Assembly: GCA_029263315.1 (NCBI GenBank)
Contig: JAJCXR010000011.1
Span: forward strand, 1-64,000
Reading direction: 5' to 3'
Source: Acidobacteriota bacterium
GTDB taxonomy: Bacteria; Acidobacteriota; Thermoanaerobaculia; Multivoradales; J023
Length of the DNA stretch: 64,000 nt
Shown: positions 27,939 to 37,056 of the stretch, in pieces
How the letters are laid out: each line of letters opens with the position of its first letter
How positions within the stretch are numbered: the first letter of the stretch is position 1
Notes under the pieces: generated by a model
The model's database searches: none
What the model was told of the DNA's origin: nothing
The model's input: only the letters and a program-made list of their open reading frames with translations
Position numbers and translations under genes: made by a program

Positions 27939-30900
27939 ATGGCGTCGTTGGCACAGATCGAAGGTAGATACGATGTGCTGGAAGTGTTGCACAAGGGGGG
28001 CATGGGCAAGATCCTCCGGGTGCGCCACCGTCTGCTACAAGAGGTGCGGGTCATCAAGACGATGCGCCGCCAGTTGGCGGAGGACCCACAGTTCCGCCAT
28101 CGCTTCTTGCAAGAGGCCCAACTGGCCGCCAACCTGAAACATCCCAACATCGCTCAAATCCATGACTTTTCCGTCGATGAAGGTGGCTTCGGCTTCATCG
28201 TCATGGAGTACATCGACGGCGTTTCCCTGAAAGAGATCTTGGCCACCGGCGGTCCGCCGAATGTGGCGGTAGGCCTCGAGATGGCCCGTCAAGCCCTGCG
28301 CGCCCTGGGTTTCCTGCATCGCCAAGGCTACGTGCACCGCGATATCTCCCCCGACAACATCATGCTCACCGCCGACGTCGACGGCAAGCTGTGCGTCAAG
28401 CTCATCGACCTGGGCATCGCCAAGAAGCTCGGAGTCAGCGGCGGTCTCACCACCACCGGTCATTTCCTCGGCAAGTTGCGTTATTCCTCCCCGGAGCACT
28501 TCGGTGAGAAGGGGGCCGCCGGGGCCAACGAACGCAGCGATGTGTACTCCTTCGGACTTGTGCTCTATGAGTTTCTGACCGGCAAGCAGGCCATTCTCGG
28601 CAATGACCTGTCGTCCCTATCGGCCGGCCATCTGCATCGCCCGGCGGTGCCCTTCGAGGTCAGTGATCCCGCCGGACGGGTGCCGGACGATCTCCGTCGC
28701 ATTGTGCTGAAATCCCTGGAAAAGGATCCCAAGGCGCGTTACTACGACGCCGGGACCTTCGCCACCATCCTGAGCGACATCCAAAGGATGCATCCGCTGC
28801 CGCCCAACTTCGATTTGGAGGCCCTCTTGGGGCCGGCCCGGGCCGGCCGGCAAAAGGTGATCGAAGAGGTGGCCGGGAGGTCGACACAGCTGCGCCTGGA
28901 TCAGCAATTTGGCCTGGAATCGGCGCCGGCCCCGCCGCGGGAAGGGACAGGTCAAGGCACGGATGTCTCGTCCACCGGCGGCAGCGGCACGGAAATCAGG
29001 CTCGGTCCAGAGGTCACCGGCGTCGATGACGACGATACCGGCGTCTACCGCACGCTGACTCCCGGGGGCAGCGGCAGTGGTCACCTCGCCGCCCCACCTC
29101 CGACGGACACGCCGAGTGAACGGACGCGGCATATTCCAACCTTGACCAACCTCACGGGCTCCGGCTCCGCTGCCCCGCCTCCGAGGGGCGCCGAGACGAT
29201 CGCCAGCCAGGATGAGTTGTCGCAAGCCCCCAGCGAAGCGACCCGGCGTCTCGACCTCTCCCGCTTCGCCTCCCCGGTTGCCGGTATGCCGAATGCTGCC
29301 GCTCCGCCGCCGCCGGGGGCCTCACCGGCCGCCACCCAGGTCGTATTGCCCGACGATGAAGAGTTGGGCCGGGACACGACGCGACCCATGCCGTCCTACG
29401 AAGGGGCCGCCGCCGGTGCCTGGCCACCGCCGCCGTTGTCCCCATTCAGCTCACCGTCGGCGCCTCCACCGTCGGCGCCTCCACCGTCAGCACCTCCACC
29501 CTCGGCACCTCCACCCTCGGCTAGACTTGCAGAGCCTCCGCCGCCGGCGCCTCCACCACCCTCCGTGGCGCCGCCGCCTCCACCGCCCCTGGCCACGCCG
29601 CCCGATTTGAGTCAACGGCAGTCGATATCAGCGGCTAGGCCTGCGGCGGAGGCTCCGCCGCCGCAACCCGCCGCTTCGTTCGAGGCGCCGCCTAGCCCGG
29701 GCCCCGCCTCCACTTGGGGCGCCGATCTCGCCGCCGCCCCCTTGCAGCCACCGCCGTCCCCGACGCCGCCGTCCCCGACGCCGCCGGCCCAGGCGCCACC
29801 GTCCCAGGCGCCAACGTCCCCAACGTCACCGTCCCCGACGCCACCACCCCAGGCACCGACGCCCTCGATGCCGTCCGCGGGCCCCGGGCAGCTCATCGGC
29901 TGGGCCGCCTGGGCGCCGCCGATCGCCTCGAGGTTGCCCTGGTTGCAGCGCCTGGGGTTGGGCGAGCCGCGGCTGAGAGAGCTCCTGACCTCCGCCCAGC
30001 ATTACCGTTGGTTGCTGGCCGGTGGCTTGGTGGCCGCCGGATTGATCGTCGCCGTGGCGCTGGTCATGCTGGCAGCGGGGGATAAGGAACCGCCGGTGGC
30101 CGAGGTCGAGCCCGCCCCCGTCGAAGTGCCGGTGGCACCGCCGCCGCCGCCCCCCGTGGTTCCTATCCAAACCACCCTCCATCCCGATCTGGTGACGGCC
30201 CGCTCCTGCCTCGAAAGCGGCGACTACGAGTGCGCCCGGCAAGCTCTGACCGTCTTGACGGAGGGCGACATTTACCTCACCCAGACCGAGCTCGACGAGT
30301 TGGCCACCCTCGAGGAAGAAGTGGCCATCGGCGGCGATGCGTTGAGCGATCCGGCCGTCGATGTGGAAAGCCTGGGGGCCACCGTCGTCAGCGCCCTCGC
30401 CAAGGGGCCGGTGGACGATCTGAAGAACGCCATCGATGGCATCAGCAAGCTGCGCCGCGAGAACAAGGAGATCATGGAAAGCTTCGATGCGGCGACCCGA
30501 GCGGCGATTCTCGAGGGCGACAAGATCATCGTCGTTTACCGCCGCATGTGGGGTCACAAGAATTCCGGCAGCCACCTCGAAGTCGTCCGTGTGGCCGGCC
30601 AGCTGATCGACATGTACCCGCCTTACGCCGCGACGGCGACGGAGCACCGGCAAACGGCGGCCCAGGCGATCGAGGAGGAGGCGGCGGCGATGGCGGCCAA
30701 TAACGATCCGCTGGGGGCGGCGTCGCGGCTACGCCTGCTCAAGACGGAGCTGCCGGAGCGTCAAGGGCTGGATAACCGCATCCGCAAGATGGAAGCCCTG
30801 TACCAGGCCGATCGAGCGGCCGAAACGGCCCTCGCCGAGGCGCAGAACGCCTTGGCCAAGAATCAACCGGCCGTCGGCATGTCGATTCTGGCCGCCCTCA

Positions 30901-31325
30901 GCCTCGACGCCGATAGTCCCTACCTGGCGCAGGTCGACGATCTCAAACGGCAGCTCAAGGAGCGCTTCCAGCAGTTGGACCAGCAAGCGCCCGTCGTCCG
31001 TCTGGCCAATCCAGACGCCCTGCTGTACACCCCCAACGAGCCGGTGCGTGTCACCCTGCAAGTCACCGACGATTACGCCGTCGAGTCGGTGGCCGCCTAT
31101 GCCCGCTTCGGCGATACCGGCAGCTTCTCGCCCGTCACCGTCACCCCCGACGGAGGAGGGGCCTACACCTTCGAGCTCGACGCCGCCGCGCTGGACAACC
31201 CCAAGTGGATCCACTTCTATGTCGAAGCCCGGGATCGCTCAAACCACGTGGGCACCCTGGGCAGCGCGCAAGCACCCCAAGAGATCAAGAAACGAGGTTT
31301 TTTGAAACGTACCTTCGGCCCTTGA
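27939..31325 (+). CDS. Transmembrane Ser/Thr protein kinase, PpkA-like
   Basis: 1128 aa. The kinase domain (about residues 8-280) has glycine loop GGMGKILRVRH, catalytic Lys in VIKTM, HRD as YVHRDISPDNIML, DLG in place of DFG, and RYSSPEHF, so it should be active. Residues about 340-660 are a Pro/Ala/Ser-rich linker with tandem PPSAP units. One membrane helix lies near 690-712. The extracytoplasmic part has helical repeats and an Ig-like end (VVRLANPDALLYTPNEPVRV). Divergence from tagH marks it as the PpkA-type sensor kinase of this T6SS, probably phosphorylating the FHA protein. No cognate PppA phosphatase is in the window. Confidence 0.88.
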   Translation: MASLAQIEGRYDVLEVLHKGGMGKILRVRHRLLQEVRVIKTMRRQLAEDPQFRHRFLQEAQLAANLKHPNIAQIHDFSVDEGGFGFIVMEYIDGVSLKEILATGGPPNVAVGLEMARQALRALGFLHRQGYVHRDISPDNIMLTADVDGKLCVKLIDLGIAKKLGVSGGLTTTGHFLGKLRYSSPEHFGEKGAAGANERSDVYSFGLVLYEFLTGKQAILGNDLSSLSAGHLHRPAVPFEVSDPAGRVPDDLRRIVLKSLEKDPKARYYDAGTFATILSDIQRMHPLPPNFDLEALLGPARAGRQKVIEEVAGRSTQLRLDQQFGLESAPAPPREGTGQGTDVSSTGGSGTEIRLGPEVTGVDDDDTGVYRTLTPGGSGSGHLAAPPPTDTPSERTRHIPTLTNLTGSGSAAPPPRGAETIASQDELSQAPSEATRRLDLSRFASPVAGMPNAAAPPPPGASPAATQVVLPDDEELGRDTTRPMPSYEGAAAGAWPPPPLSPFSSPSAPPPSAPPPSAPPPSAPPPSARLAEPPPPAPPPPSVAPPPPPPLATPPDLSQRQSISAARPAAEAPPPQPAASFEAPPSPGPASTWGADLAAAPLQPPPSPTPPSPTPPAQAPPSQAPTSPTSPSPTPPPQAPTPSMPSAGPGQLIGWAAWAPPIASRLPWLQRLGLGEPRLRELLTSAQHYRWLLAGGLVAAGLIVAVALVMLAAGDKEPPVAEVEPAPVEVPVAPPPPPPVVPIQTTLHPDLVTARSCLESGDYECARQALTVLTEGDIYLTQTELDELATLEEEVAIGGDALSDPAVDVESLGATVVSALAKGPVDDLKNAIDGISKLRRENKEIMESFDAATRAAILEGDKIIVVYRRMWGHKNSGSHLEVVRVAGQLIDMYPPYAATATEHRQTAAQAIEEEAAAMAANNDPLGAASRLRLLKTELPERQGLDNRIRKMEALYQADRAAETALAEAQNALAKNQPAVGMSILAALSLDADSPYLAQVDDLKRQLKERFQQLDQQAPVVRLANPDALLYTPNEPVRVTLQVTDDYAVESVAAYARFGDTGSFSPVTVTPDGGGAYTFELDAAALDNPKWIHFYVEARDRSNHVGTLGSAQAPQEIKKRGFLKRTFGP
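29454..29521 (+). repeat. Tandem 15-bp repeats in kinase linker
   Basis: Four full units and a partial fifth of about CCGTCGGCGCCTCCA encode a PPSAP array inside the proline-rich linker. Such runs can change copy number by slippage and so alter linker length between the cytoplasmic kinase domain and the membrane. Confidence 0.85.
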
Positions 31326-31405
31326 GCAGGCCGAGACCCAGAGCTATCTGCTAGGGCCCGACGCCGGGTCGAAAATCCAATGACCACCAACGACAGGAGA
31401 AAATC

Positions 31406-31735
31406 ATGGAAGGTCAACGCAGCAAAGCAAGAGATATCGCCTGTGCCACCCCCACCGGATCCCTGGGGCTCGCCGCCATTTGTCCCAACTTCGACAACAT
31501 GCTCGCCCGCATGTCGATGAACCTCTGTGCCGGCGAGGTCGGTGACTTCTACCAGCGCAACCGCGACCTACTGCACCGTCCCGCCAGTGACGACAATATT
31601 CGTGATTGGGCCGAGAAGGAGACCATCTATTTCAAGCGGCAAGGGGGTTGCACGGCCTTTGTCGGCAGGCGGCTGACGGTGGAGGATCGGATTCGGTTGA
31701 TGACCAATGCGAGGGATAGTGCGGGGCGGCGGTAG
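31406..31735 (+). CDS. Hypothetical protein, 109 aa
   Basis: RBS CAGGAG lies 8 bp before the ATG, 80 bp after the kinase. The protein is soluble, with four Cys and no signal peptide. I do not recognise it. Its last codons (RLMTNARDSAG) lie in a DNA stretch that recurs almost unchanged at 36935, so the 3' end of this gene coincides with the left end of an accessory segment. It could be the original partner of the kinase operon or the target of an integration. Confidence 0.6.
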   Translation: MEGQRSKARDIACATPTGSLGLAAICPNFDNMLARMSMNLCAGEVGDFYQRNRDLLHRPASDDNIRDWAEKETIYFKRQGGCTAFVGRRLTVEDRIRLMTNARDSAGRR

Positions 31736-31736
31736 G
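31694..31736 (+). repeat. Left copy of 43-bp direct repeat
   Basis: This stretch begins CGGTTGATGACCAA and ends GGCGGTAGG. It matches 36935-36978 in the same orientation with about two substitutions and one indel. It covers the 3' end and stop codon of the 109-aa gene. Together the copies flank the antitoxin and DUF4365-like gene. Confidence 0.85.
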
Positions 31737-31748
31737 GGGGCTCATTGC

Positions 31749-31796
31749 CCCGGCTTGCGACCAGATCCGAATGCGAGTGTCGAGAATAGCCTCAAT
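31749..31796 (-). pseudogene. Stump of a PIN-domain (VapC-like) toxin
   Basis: Directly after the antitoxin stop the minus strand reads IEAILDTRIRIWSQAG. This resembles the conserved N-terminus of PIN toxins (L-L-D-T-x-I-W-L-W-S), whose first catalytic Asp lies in the LDT motif. The similarity stops after about 16 codons, 12 bp from the direct repeat at 31736. The rest of the toxin is missing, so the recombination that made the junction probably cut it off. The short match limits certainty. Confidence 0.55.
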
Positions 31797-31797
31797 C

Positions 31798-32028
31798 CTA
31801 CATCTCCCAATCGCCGGTACTGCTCGCTTCGACGAGATCGCCATGGAATTCGAGCCAACCCTTGAGTAGCCCGAGGCGTCGTTTCTGCCGCGGAGCCCGC
31901 CGTAGCGGTTCGATGCGTACCATGGGTTGGCCTCGACGGGTGACGAGCAGCGGCTCGCCGGAAGACTGGACTTGGCGGAGCAAACTGTTGCATTTGGTTT
32001 TGAATTCAGTGATGGCGACGGTCTTCAT
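31798..32028 (-). CDS. Orphan Phd/YefM-type antitoxin
   Basis: 76 aa. The N-terminus MKTVAITEFKTKCNSLLRQV and the VTRRGQPMVRI strand are the Phd/YefM DNA-binding fold; the C-terminus ends TGDWEM as in PIN-partnered antitoxins. It would bind its own promoter and neutralise a PIN ribonuclease, but only a stump of the toxin follows. It may be a harmless relic or act as an anti-addiction factor. Confidence 0.83.
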   Translation of the reverse strand: MKTVAITEFKTKCNSLLRQVQSSGEPLLVTRRGQPMVRIEPLRRAPRQKRRLGLLKGWLEFHGDLVEASSTGDWEM

Positions 32029-32353
32029 GGGTCGAACTTGACATGGTCAGATGATGAACTCAAGTTTTATTTGAGAGTTGATCAAGTACCGATGAGCTAC
32101 AGCAATGTCAACTTCTGCCAGACGGCTCTGCCAGCGGAAGGTTGCCGAATTGCAGTCTTGTACTACTACGCTGGAGCTTTGCTGAGGTGGGCAGCGCGGC
32201 CTACCACGGTAGTCTTGCTTTTCGCCGGACCTCTGGCAGCTTATTCTCCAAGTCGAAACTTCCCTACCTGGATAACTTGGCTTAACTTGGCTATGCAGTG
32301 CTCTCGGACTGCATAAACATATTGTTGCCTTAGAAGCCACCCAAGCAACACCC
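32029..32353. other. Intergenic gap between antitoxin and large accessory gene
   Basis: I see no gene here. The base composition drops towards about 50% GC and stays low into the next gene, consistent with acquired DNA. This gap holds the 3' flank of the large gene and the promoter side of the antitoxin. Confidence 0.4.
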
Positions 32354-35300
32354 TTATCGAAGTGTCTCTTCGAACGCTTGAGAATACTCATGACTGAAGA
32401 GTTCGGACTCTTCGGTTCCATCTGTAAGTCCATCGGCAAGAACGGTAAAGACGCTGTCCTTGACCTGAGCTGATTTCCGCTTCGCTAATAGACGACCGGA
32501 ATTCCTGATCAGCGCCTGCTCGGCTGACTTGTCCATTCTATCCCCCTTCATGGCTTCCCAGGCGGCAAGGAACGATCTCCATGCTCGTGCCCCAAGATCC
32601 GGTCTATTGCTCATCTCGGACGCGACCCATGTTGAATCAAGAATTGCGTCACCTATCAACCGAAGGGCGCTATGAGTCTTCGGCATGGCCGTCTTGACTC
32701 TATGGTACCAAGCAAGCCAAAGGCCTCCTACTGCTCCTGTACAGACCCTGCCACCCTTCAACTCCTGAAGACTTGAGCCTGCTAGCATGTAGCCGAGCAG
32801 CTTCGCGGCTTCAACCCTCAGCCGCTCATATTCTTCAAAAAACCTGCCCGCTGCCAAGTGACTTGCATATTTGGGATCTGATGGGATCCAGATTACGTCA
32901 AGAAATGAGCATACGGACGGATCAGTCTCGGCAATTCCAGCGACTTCACTGGCGCCGACGTCGTCCGCCACTTTCCCATGCAAAGGCCGCAGAACATCAA
33001 CATACCGAAGTGAGACGTTTGCCACATTCCATGAGCAGTACTGCCCTAGAAGGTTCACTAACTCATCGTTGGCAAGACGGCCGCTTGCCCTTAGCATTTC
33101 AAGAAAATCGGGAGTCGCCATACCGCGCTTATCAATCTCTTGATCAAGAACTAGTTGACGGGTGAATGCGTCATCACTGAACAGGACCAGGTCGCGACGC
33201 GACTGAAGCGTCTTACGGATCCCATCCATTTCACAAGAATCATTAAGACTAGTCGAATCTACGGTCGATAATGGAATTTGATAGATTCGTTCCGAGTACC
33301 GAGCAAGTTCAGAGAAAAGACCTCGAGAGAATGTGATTGCTGAGGCAGGGTCAGGACCGAGATGGGTGTTCTGAATTCTTCTTATTGTGGGTATCGGTAT
33401 TGCAACTCGACTAAAAAACTCCATAAGCCGAGGAAACAGCTTCAGCTCGTGCAGCACTAAGAGTGAAACCTCATCCAGTAGTGGCGTTCGAGTGGCCAAT
33501 TGCTGTAACCTTTTCTCGGTACTGTCAATTCTATTCCCCACATGCAGTTGATACCCGAAGGCAGATTTTTCTGTATGCCGAGTAGCATGAAACAACTCTA
33601 TCGTATTCATGCATTCCGGAAGGAAGCGATGTCGCATTGGGTAGGGTATCGCAAGATCCCCTCTTCTCACTCTCTCTGCGAGTTCCGTTTTGTTTCGTTT
33701 TGTTTCTTCTGGAACACCTATCTGATTGTCGAGAAATTCAAGAAGCTCACTTCCATCAAGTCCGGATGGGATTGAAAGCATCTTAAAAACCCGAGAGTTC
33801 GGGAATTGCTTGCAATACTGCCGAACACGTTCATGATGCTGTTCAACCTCTTCATCATTCGAGAATGGTCTCAGGAAGTGTCCGTAGCTCAAAGTAAGCA
33901 AAAGAAAACTTCCTTCGTCAATTTCATCTTGACGATCTACGGCCCGGCCGATTCCTTTCCAAAGCCAATGAAGTCTAGAACTTTGGAGATCTCGAAGAGC
34001 CTCGATCTCAAACATGGCGTAAAGAGTGTTCCTTCTGCTATACTGATCCTCGTTCCGCTCAGATATTTTTTTTAGCATCTCATAGGCCTCGTCCAGACGG
34101 CCGCATCTAGCCGCAATATGGGCAAGTGTCCGCAGCGACTCGCTATCCGCCTTGGGGTCCGAGCAAACCTTCTCCAAGAGCGAAAGCGCGCCAGGTGTGT
34201 CGCCAAGATGGTCAAGGGCAAGAGCCCGTACCTGACAGGTTTTATCAGATATACCGAAACGCCGCTCGATCGAATCGCATAGACTAAGGGCCTTTGGCCA
34301 CTCCTGTAGTGAGACAGCTGCAACACAGAGTTTTAACAGTTCATTATTGGACAGCGCCCGAAAGTCTTCAAGCATACCGCGGAGCTGTAGTAACTTAGCT
34401 GCATCCTCAGTCTCATGCGGATTGAGCAATCCAAAAAGATTTGAGCACATGCTGAAGTCGCGCCGACCGTCCAAGTAGAGAGTCCATAGTTGCTCTACAG
34501 TCTTCGAACGATCTAAAGGCCTCCTTACAAGTGCGATCGCGCTACGGATAAACGCAACGCTTGCTTCTCTATCTGGAAGCTTGTCGAGAAGCTTGTCAAG
34601 TACCATCTCCTGATCCAGTTCCGTCGCAAAGAGAGCCGCTTGCTCGATGAGCGAGTAGTTATCCTCATCATCAGTTGCAGCCAGTTCCTCTAGATGCTCC
34701 TCGACGAGGTTCAGAAACTCACTCTTCTGTTCGCGTTTCAGAAGGAAGAAGGCTTGGTGACAGATCTTCTCGAGGCTAGCTGGAAGCTTCGCAATGAACT
34801 CTTCTACAAGCTGCTCGTGTCCTAAGAACTGGGCCAGACTGAGCACTAAGCCTTGCAATACCGCACGCCCCGGATGCTTCCGTGCAGCCTCTACAAGCTT
34901 TGGAAGAAGGCGATCCGTCTCCTGAAAGTAAGTTGCTAGGTGGACCGAGATATCGGCAAGGAGCTCTACCTGCCGCGGGTAGCCGATTTCTTGGCTCACC
35001 TCCCAACAGCTCAACGCAGCATCCCACGATGACCGCATCTCTTCTGGCGACATCTCCTGCAGCCCCCCAAAGAAGAGTTTCTGCCCCCGGAGTCCCTCTG
35101 GCAAACCTAGATCAAACAACGACCTAGCTAGAAGCAGATAGAGAGACATTTGTTGAACCGGAGATCCTCCATTTTCCCGAAGCCCCCTTTCCGCAAAGAT
35201 CCTACACTCTCTAGGCTGCCCGGTCATGAAGTGAACAAGAGCTCGGCAGAGGTAGGCGTCAATACCTCGGAGTGCTTCAGATTCCGCCAGAGCAGCCTCA

Positions 35301-36361
35301 CGGTCTTCCATAAGTGCATAGATTTTCGCTCTCAAGAAGCTATAGTTTCTCCCATCCTTTTCAGCGGTATGCTCTAGGAGTTCTGCAAGGTCAGCGTTCC
35401 CACGTGTAGTCAGTTGAGATTCACACCAAGCGTTGTCGTAGATCGAGGCGTTAGAGAATTGAGTTGCTTCGTAGTAGGAGTTTCCTGCGTTCTCGTAGTC
35501 TCCATGGAACTCAAGAATCTTTCCCTGTTGGTAGTGAATCTCAGCCTGGACATGGTCCTCAGGATCTGAAGAGCAAGGTTGCCCGAGACTTTCCAAAATC
35601 GCTTTGGCTCGTCCGATGTTTCCAAATTCAAGATACTTCGCAGACCTTTCAAGCTTAGAGGTGATCGAGGTCTTTGGAGCCTTGATCCATGGGCGTTCGC
35701 AATCATCTTCGAGCAGAGATGGTATTGCGACCTCCCGAGACTCAAGCCTTGAGACGAGAATCGCCGCGGTATTGAGTGGTGGCTTGTTGAGCTTGTTCGC
35801 AACAGCCTCCACGAGATCACGACCGAGCCGCCTTGCGCCCTCTCTGTCGTCTAGATATGGGAGTACATCAAGCTCGTCAGTGACTAGATTACTAACAGGG
35901 ACACGGAATACATGCGACTCTTGTTTGGACGGAATCTGTTTCTGCCTACCTAGCAGACGCTCAAGGTGGGAATCGATCCAAAGATAGTATGATTTGCAGT
36001 CCTTGGCCTTGGGAGCCGATGTCAGATCAGAAAATGTGAGCATTACAGGAGATGAGATGGTCGCATAATAATTCAAGACGGTAGTCTCTAGTTGGACCGA
36101 ATAGTAGTCCCCACTTTTGTTGAGTAGCCGCGGTTCTCCGTCTTCATCCCTCTGAGCGCTGCCTTTTGCTTGAATATGAAAGCTCTGTCTGTGGTATCCA
36201 CCTTGGATGATCTGGACCGAAAGATCGATTCCAGCGTTGTCTTCTTCTCTGCTCGCCTCAGAGATTTCCCAGCTGTCTGGGGAAGCCACTCTTAGAGCTT
36301 TGATAGCCAGGCGTCCGATCTCGTTGCTCTCCCCACTTTGTGGTAGAGGAAGCTCATTCAC
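32354..36361 (-). CDS. DUF4365-like nuclease fused to TPR-rich region; candidate defence protein
   Basis: 1335 aa; AAGGAG lies upstream of the ATG. Residues about 10-165 match the DUF4365/Mrr-like PD-(D/E)xK pattern: NAGIDLSVQII (Asp46) followed by a beta strand FHIQAKG (Gln64, Lys66). The remaining 1150 residues are alpha-helical with repeated TPR-like helix pairs (for example FLRAKIYALMEDREAALAESEALRG) and no visible NTPase motif. DUF4365 domains are often fused to sensor or NTPase modules in phage-defence proteins, so DNA cleavage gated by a TPR sensor is plausible. GC and codon use are clearly lower than in the T6SS genes, pointing to transfer. It stands alone between direct repeats. Confidence 0.7.
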   Translation of the reverse strand: MNELPLPQSGESNEIGRLAIKALRVASPDSWEISEASREEDNAGIDLSVQIIQGGYHRQSFHIQAKGSAQRDEDGEPRLLNKSGDYYSVQLETTVLNYYATISSPVMLTFSDLTSAPKAKDCKSYYLWIDSHLERLLGRQKQIPSKQESHVFRVPVSNLVTDELDVLPYLDDREGARRLGRDLVEAVANKLNKPPLNTAAILVSRLESREVAIPSLLEDDCERPWIKAPKTSITSKLERSAKYLEFGNIGRAKAILESLGQPCSSDPEDHVQAEIHYQQGKILEFHGDYENAGNSYYEATQFSNASIYDNAWCESQLTTRGNADLAELLEHTAEKDGRNYSFLRAKIYALMEDREAALAESEALRGIDAYLCRALVHFMTGQPRECRIFAERGLRENGGSPVQQMSLYLLLARSLFDLGLPEGLRGQKLFFGGLQEMSPEEMRSSWDAALSCWEVSQEIGYPRQVELLADISVHLATYFQETDRLLPKLVEAARKHPGRAVLQGLVLSLAQFLGHEQLVEEFIAKLPASLEKICHQAFFLLKREQKSEFLNLVEEHLEELAATDDEDNYSLIEQAALFATELDQEMVLDKLLDKLPDREASVAFIRSAIALVRRPLDRSKTVEQLWTLYLDGRRDFSMCSNLFGLLNPHETEDAAKLLQLRGMLEDFRALSNNELLKLCVAAVSLQEWPKALSLCDSIERRFGISDKTCQVRALALDHLGDTPGALSLLEKVCSDPKADSESLRTLAHIAARCGRLDEAYEMLKKISERNEDQYSRRNTLYAMFEIEALRDLQSSRLHWLWKGIGRAVDRQDEIDEGSFLLLTLSYGHFLRPFSNDEEVEQHHERVRQYCKQFPNSRVFKMLSIPSGLDGSELLEFLDNQIGVPEETKRNKTELAERVRRGDLAIPYPMRHRFLPECMNTIELFHATRHTEKSAFGYQLHVGNRIDSTEKRLQQLATRTPLLDEVSLLVLHELKLFPRLMEFFSRVAIPIPTIRRIQNTHLGPDPASAITFSRGLFSELARYSERIYQIPLSTVDSTSLNDSCEMDGIRKTLQSRRDLVLFSDDAFTRQLVLDQEIDKRGMATPDFLEMLRASGRLANDELVNLLGQYCSWNVANVSLRYVDVLRPLHGKVADDVGASEVAGIAETDPSVCSFLDVIWIPSDPKYASHLAAGRFFEEYERLRVEAAKLLGYMLAGSSLQELKGGRVCTGAVGGLWLAWYHRVKTAMPKTHSALRLIGDAILDSTWVASEMSNRPDLGARAWRSFLAAWEAMKGDRMDKSAEQALIRNSGRLLAKRKSAQVKDSVFTVLADGLTDGTEESELFSHEYSQAFEETLR

Positions 36362-36600
36362 TTTTCAAAACTCCTTGGGAAAAACAGCAGTTGGCAGGGC
36401 TCATGGGCGCCCTGGTCTTTCGTTCATCTGCTCGGTGGTGGAATCCTGCGATTACTATCCGACCGATCCTTACTCTTTTCAGTTGCCTTTTCTCCAGCTC
36501 TCAAACCAAAGCTGTTACCTGATTTTCCAGAGCGTCCCAATTCTAGCCTAGAAAGTCAAACCCTCTTCTCCGCACTTATCAGCATCTCTCGTTTCCAAGC
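36362..36600. other. Low-GC spacer upstream of the DUF4365-like gene
   Basis: No coding region can be supported. It should hold the promoter of the minus-strand gene at 36361, but no convincing -35/-10 pair was found. Confidence 0.35.
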
Positions 36601-36828
36601 CTAGGAGATCGGTGGCGGCTTGTAGAATCCCTCCAAAATGCCCTTCTCAATGCCTGGGGCATCCAATCCTTTAACCTGCCACATCGACACCAGTTCGCCA
36701 TAGTCATCGGGAATCGTCTTCGCCGGCTTTTATATGCCCTGGATAATCACCTTTGATTTGACGTCTAGCGGTGAGCAAAGCTTACCAGCGTCGTCTCGAT
36801 CATTTCGAGAACCCTCGATGGATTGAGG
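36601..36828 (-). pseudogene. Decayed gene end, family unknown
   Basis: The minus strand reads a coding-like frame ending IPDDYGELVSMWQVKGLD... and FYKPPPIS before a TAG stop at 36601. The frame is broken by an in-frame TAA at 36730-36732. A further stop lies at 36829, with possible continuation in another frame to about 37050. It resembles the tail of a small soluble protein, perhaps an immunity protein, but I cannot name a family. Confidence 0.45.
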
Positions 36829-36934
36829 CTATGGTCAAATCAGGGATGGACCAAGAAGAAGCGATCTCATAGGAGCGTTCGGAGGGGTATATCGCGGTGG
36901 CCAGTTTGCTCTCGGTTTCGTGAAGAACGGGGTG

Positions 36935-36978
36935 CGGTTGATGACCAAGGCGAGGGATAGTGCGGGGGCAGCGGTAGG
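36935..36978 (+). repeat. Right copy of 43-bp direct repeat
   Basis: Begins CGGTTGATGACCAA and ends GCAGCGGTAGG, matching 31694-31736. The plus frame again reads RLMT-x-ARDSAG, so this copy may also be a relic of the same coding sequence. The 5.2 kb between the copies is low in GC. Confidence 0.85.
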
Positions 36979-37056
36979 CTGGTCTCCGGTCATGTGTGAT
37001 TGGCTCCTCTCGCGGAACCAATCTACAATCCTGAGCTTCATTGAGCAAGCCACGGC

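Noticed and set aside
31632-31844. Minus-strand 70-codon frame holding the PIN-like stump
   Set aside because: Not a gene as a whole: its first part is antitoxin DNA out of frame and its end is antisense of the 109-aa gene; only the 16-codon stump is meaningful.
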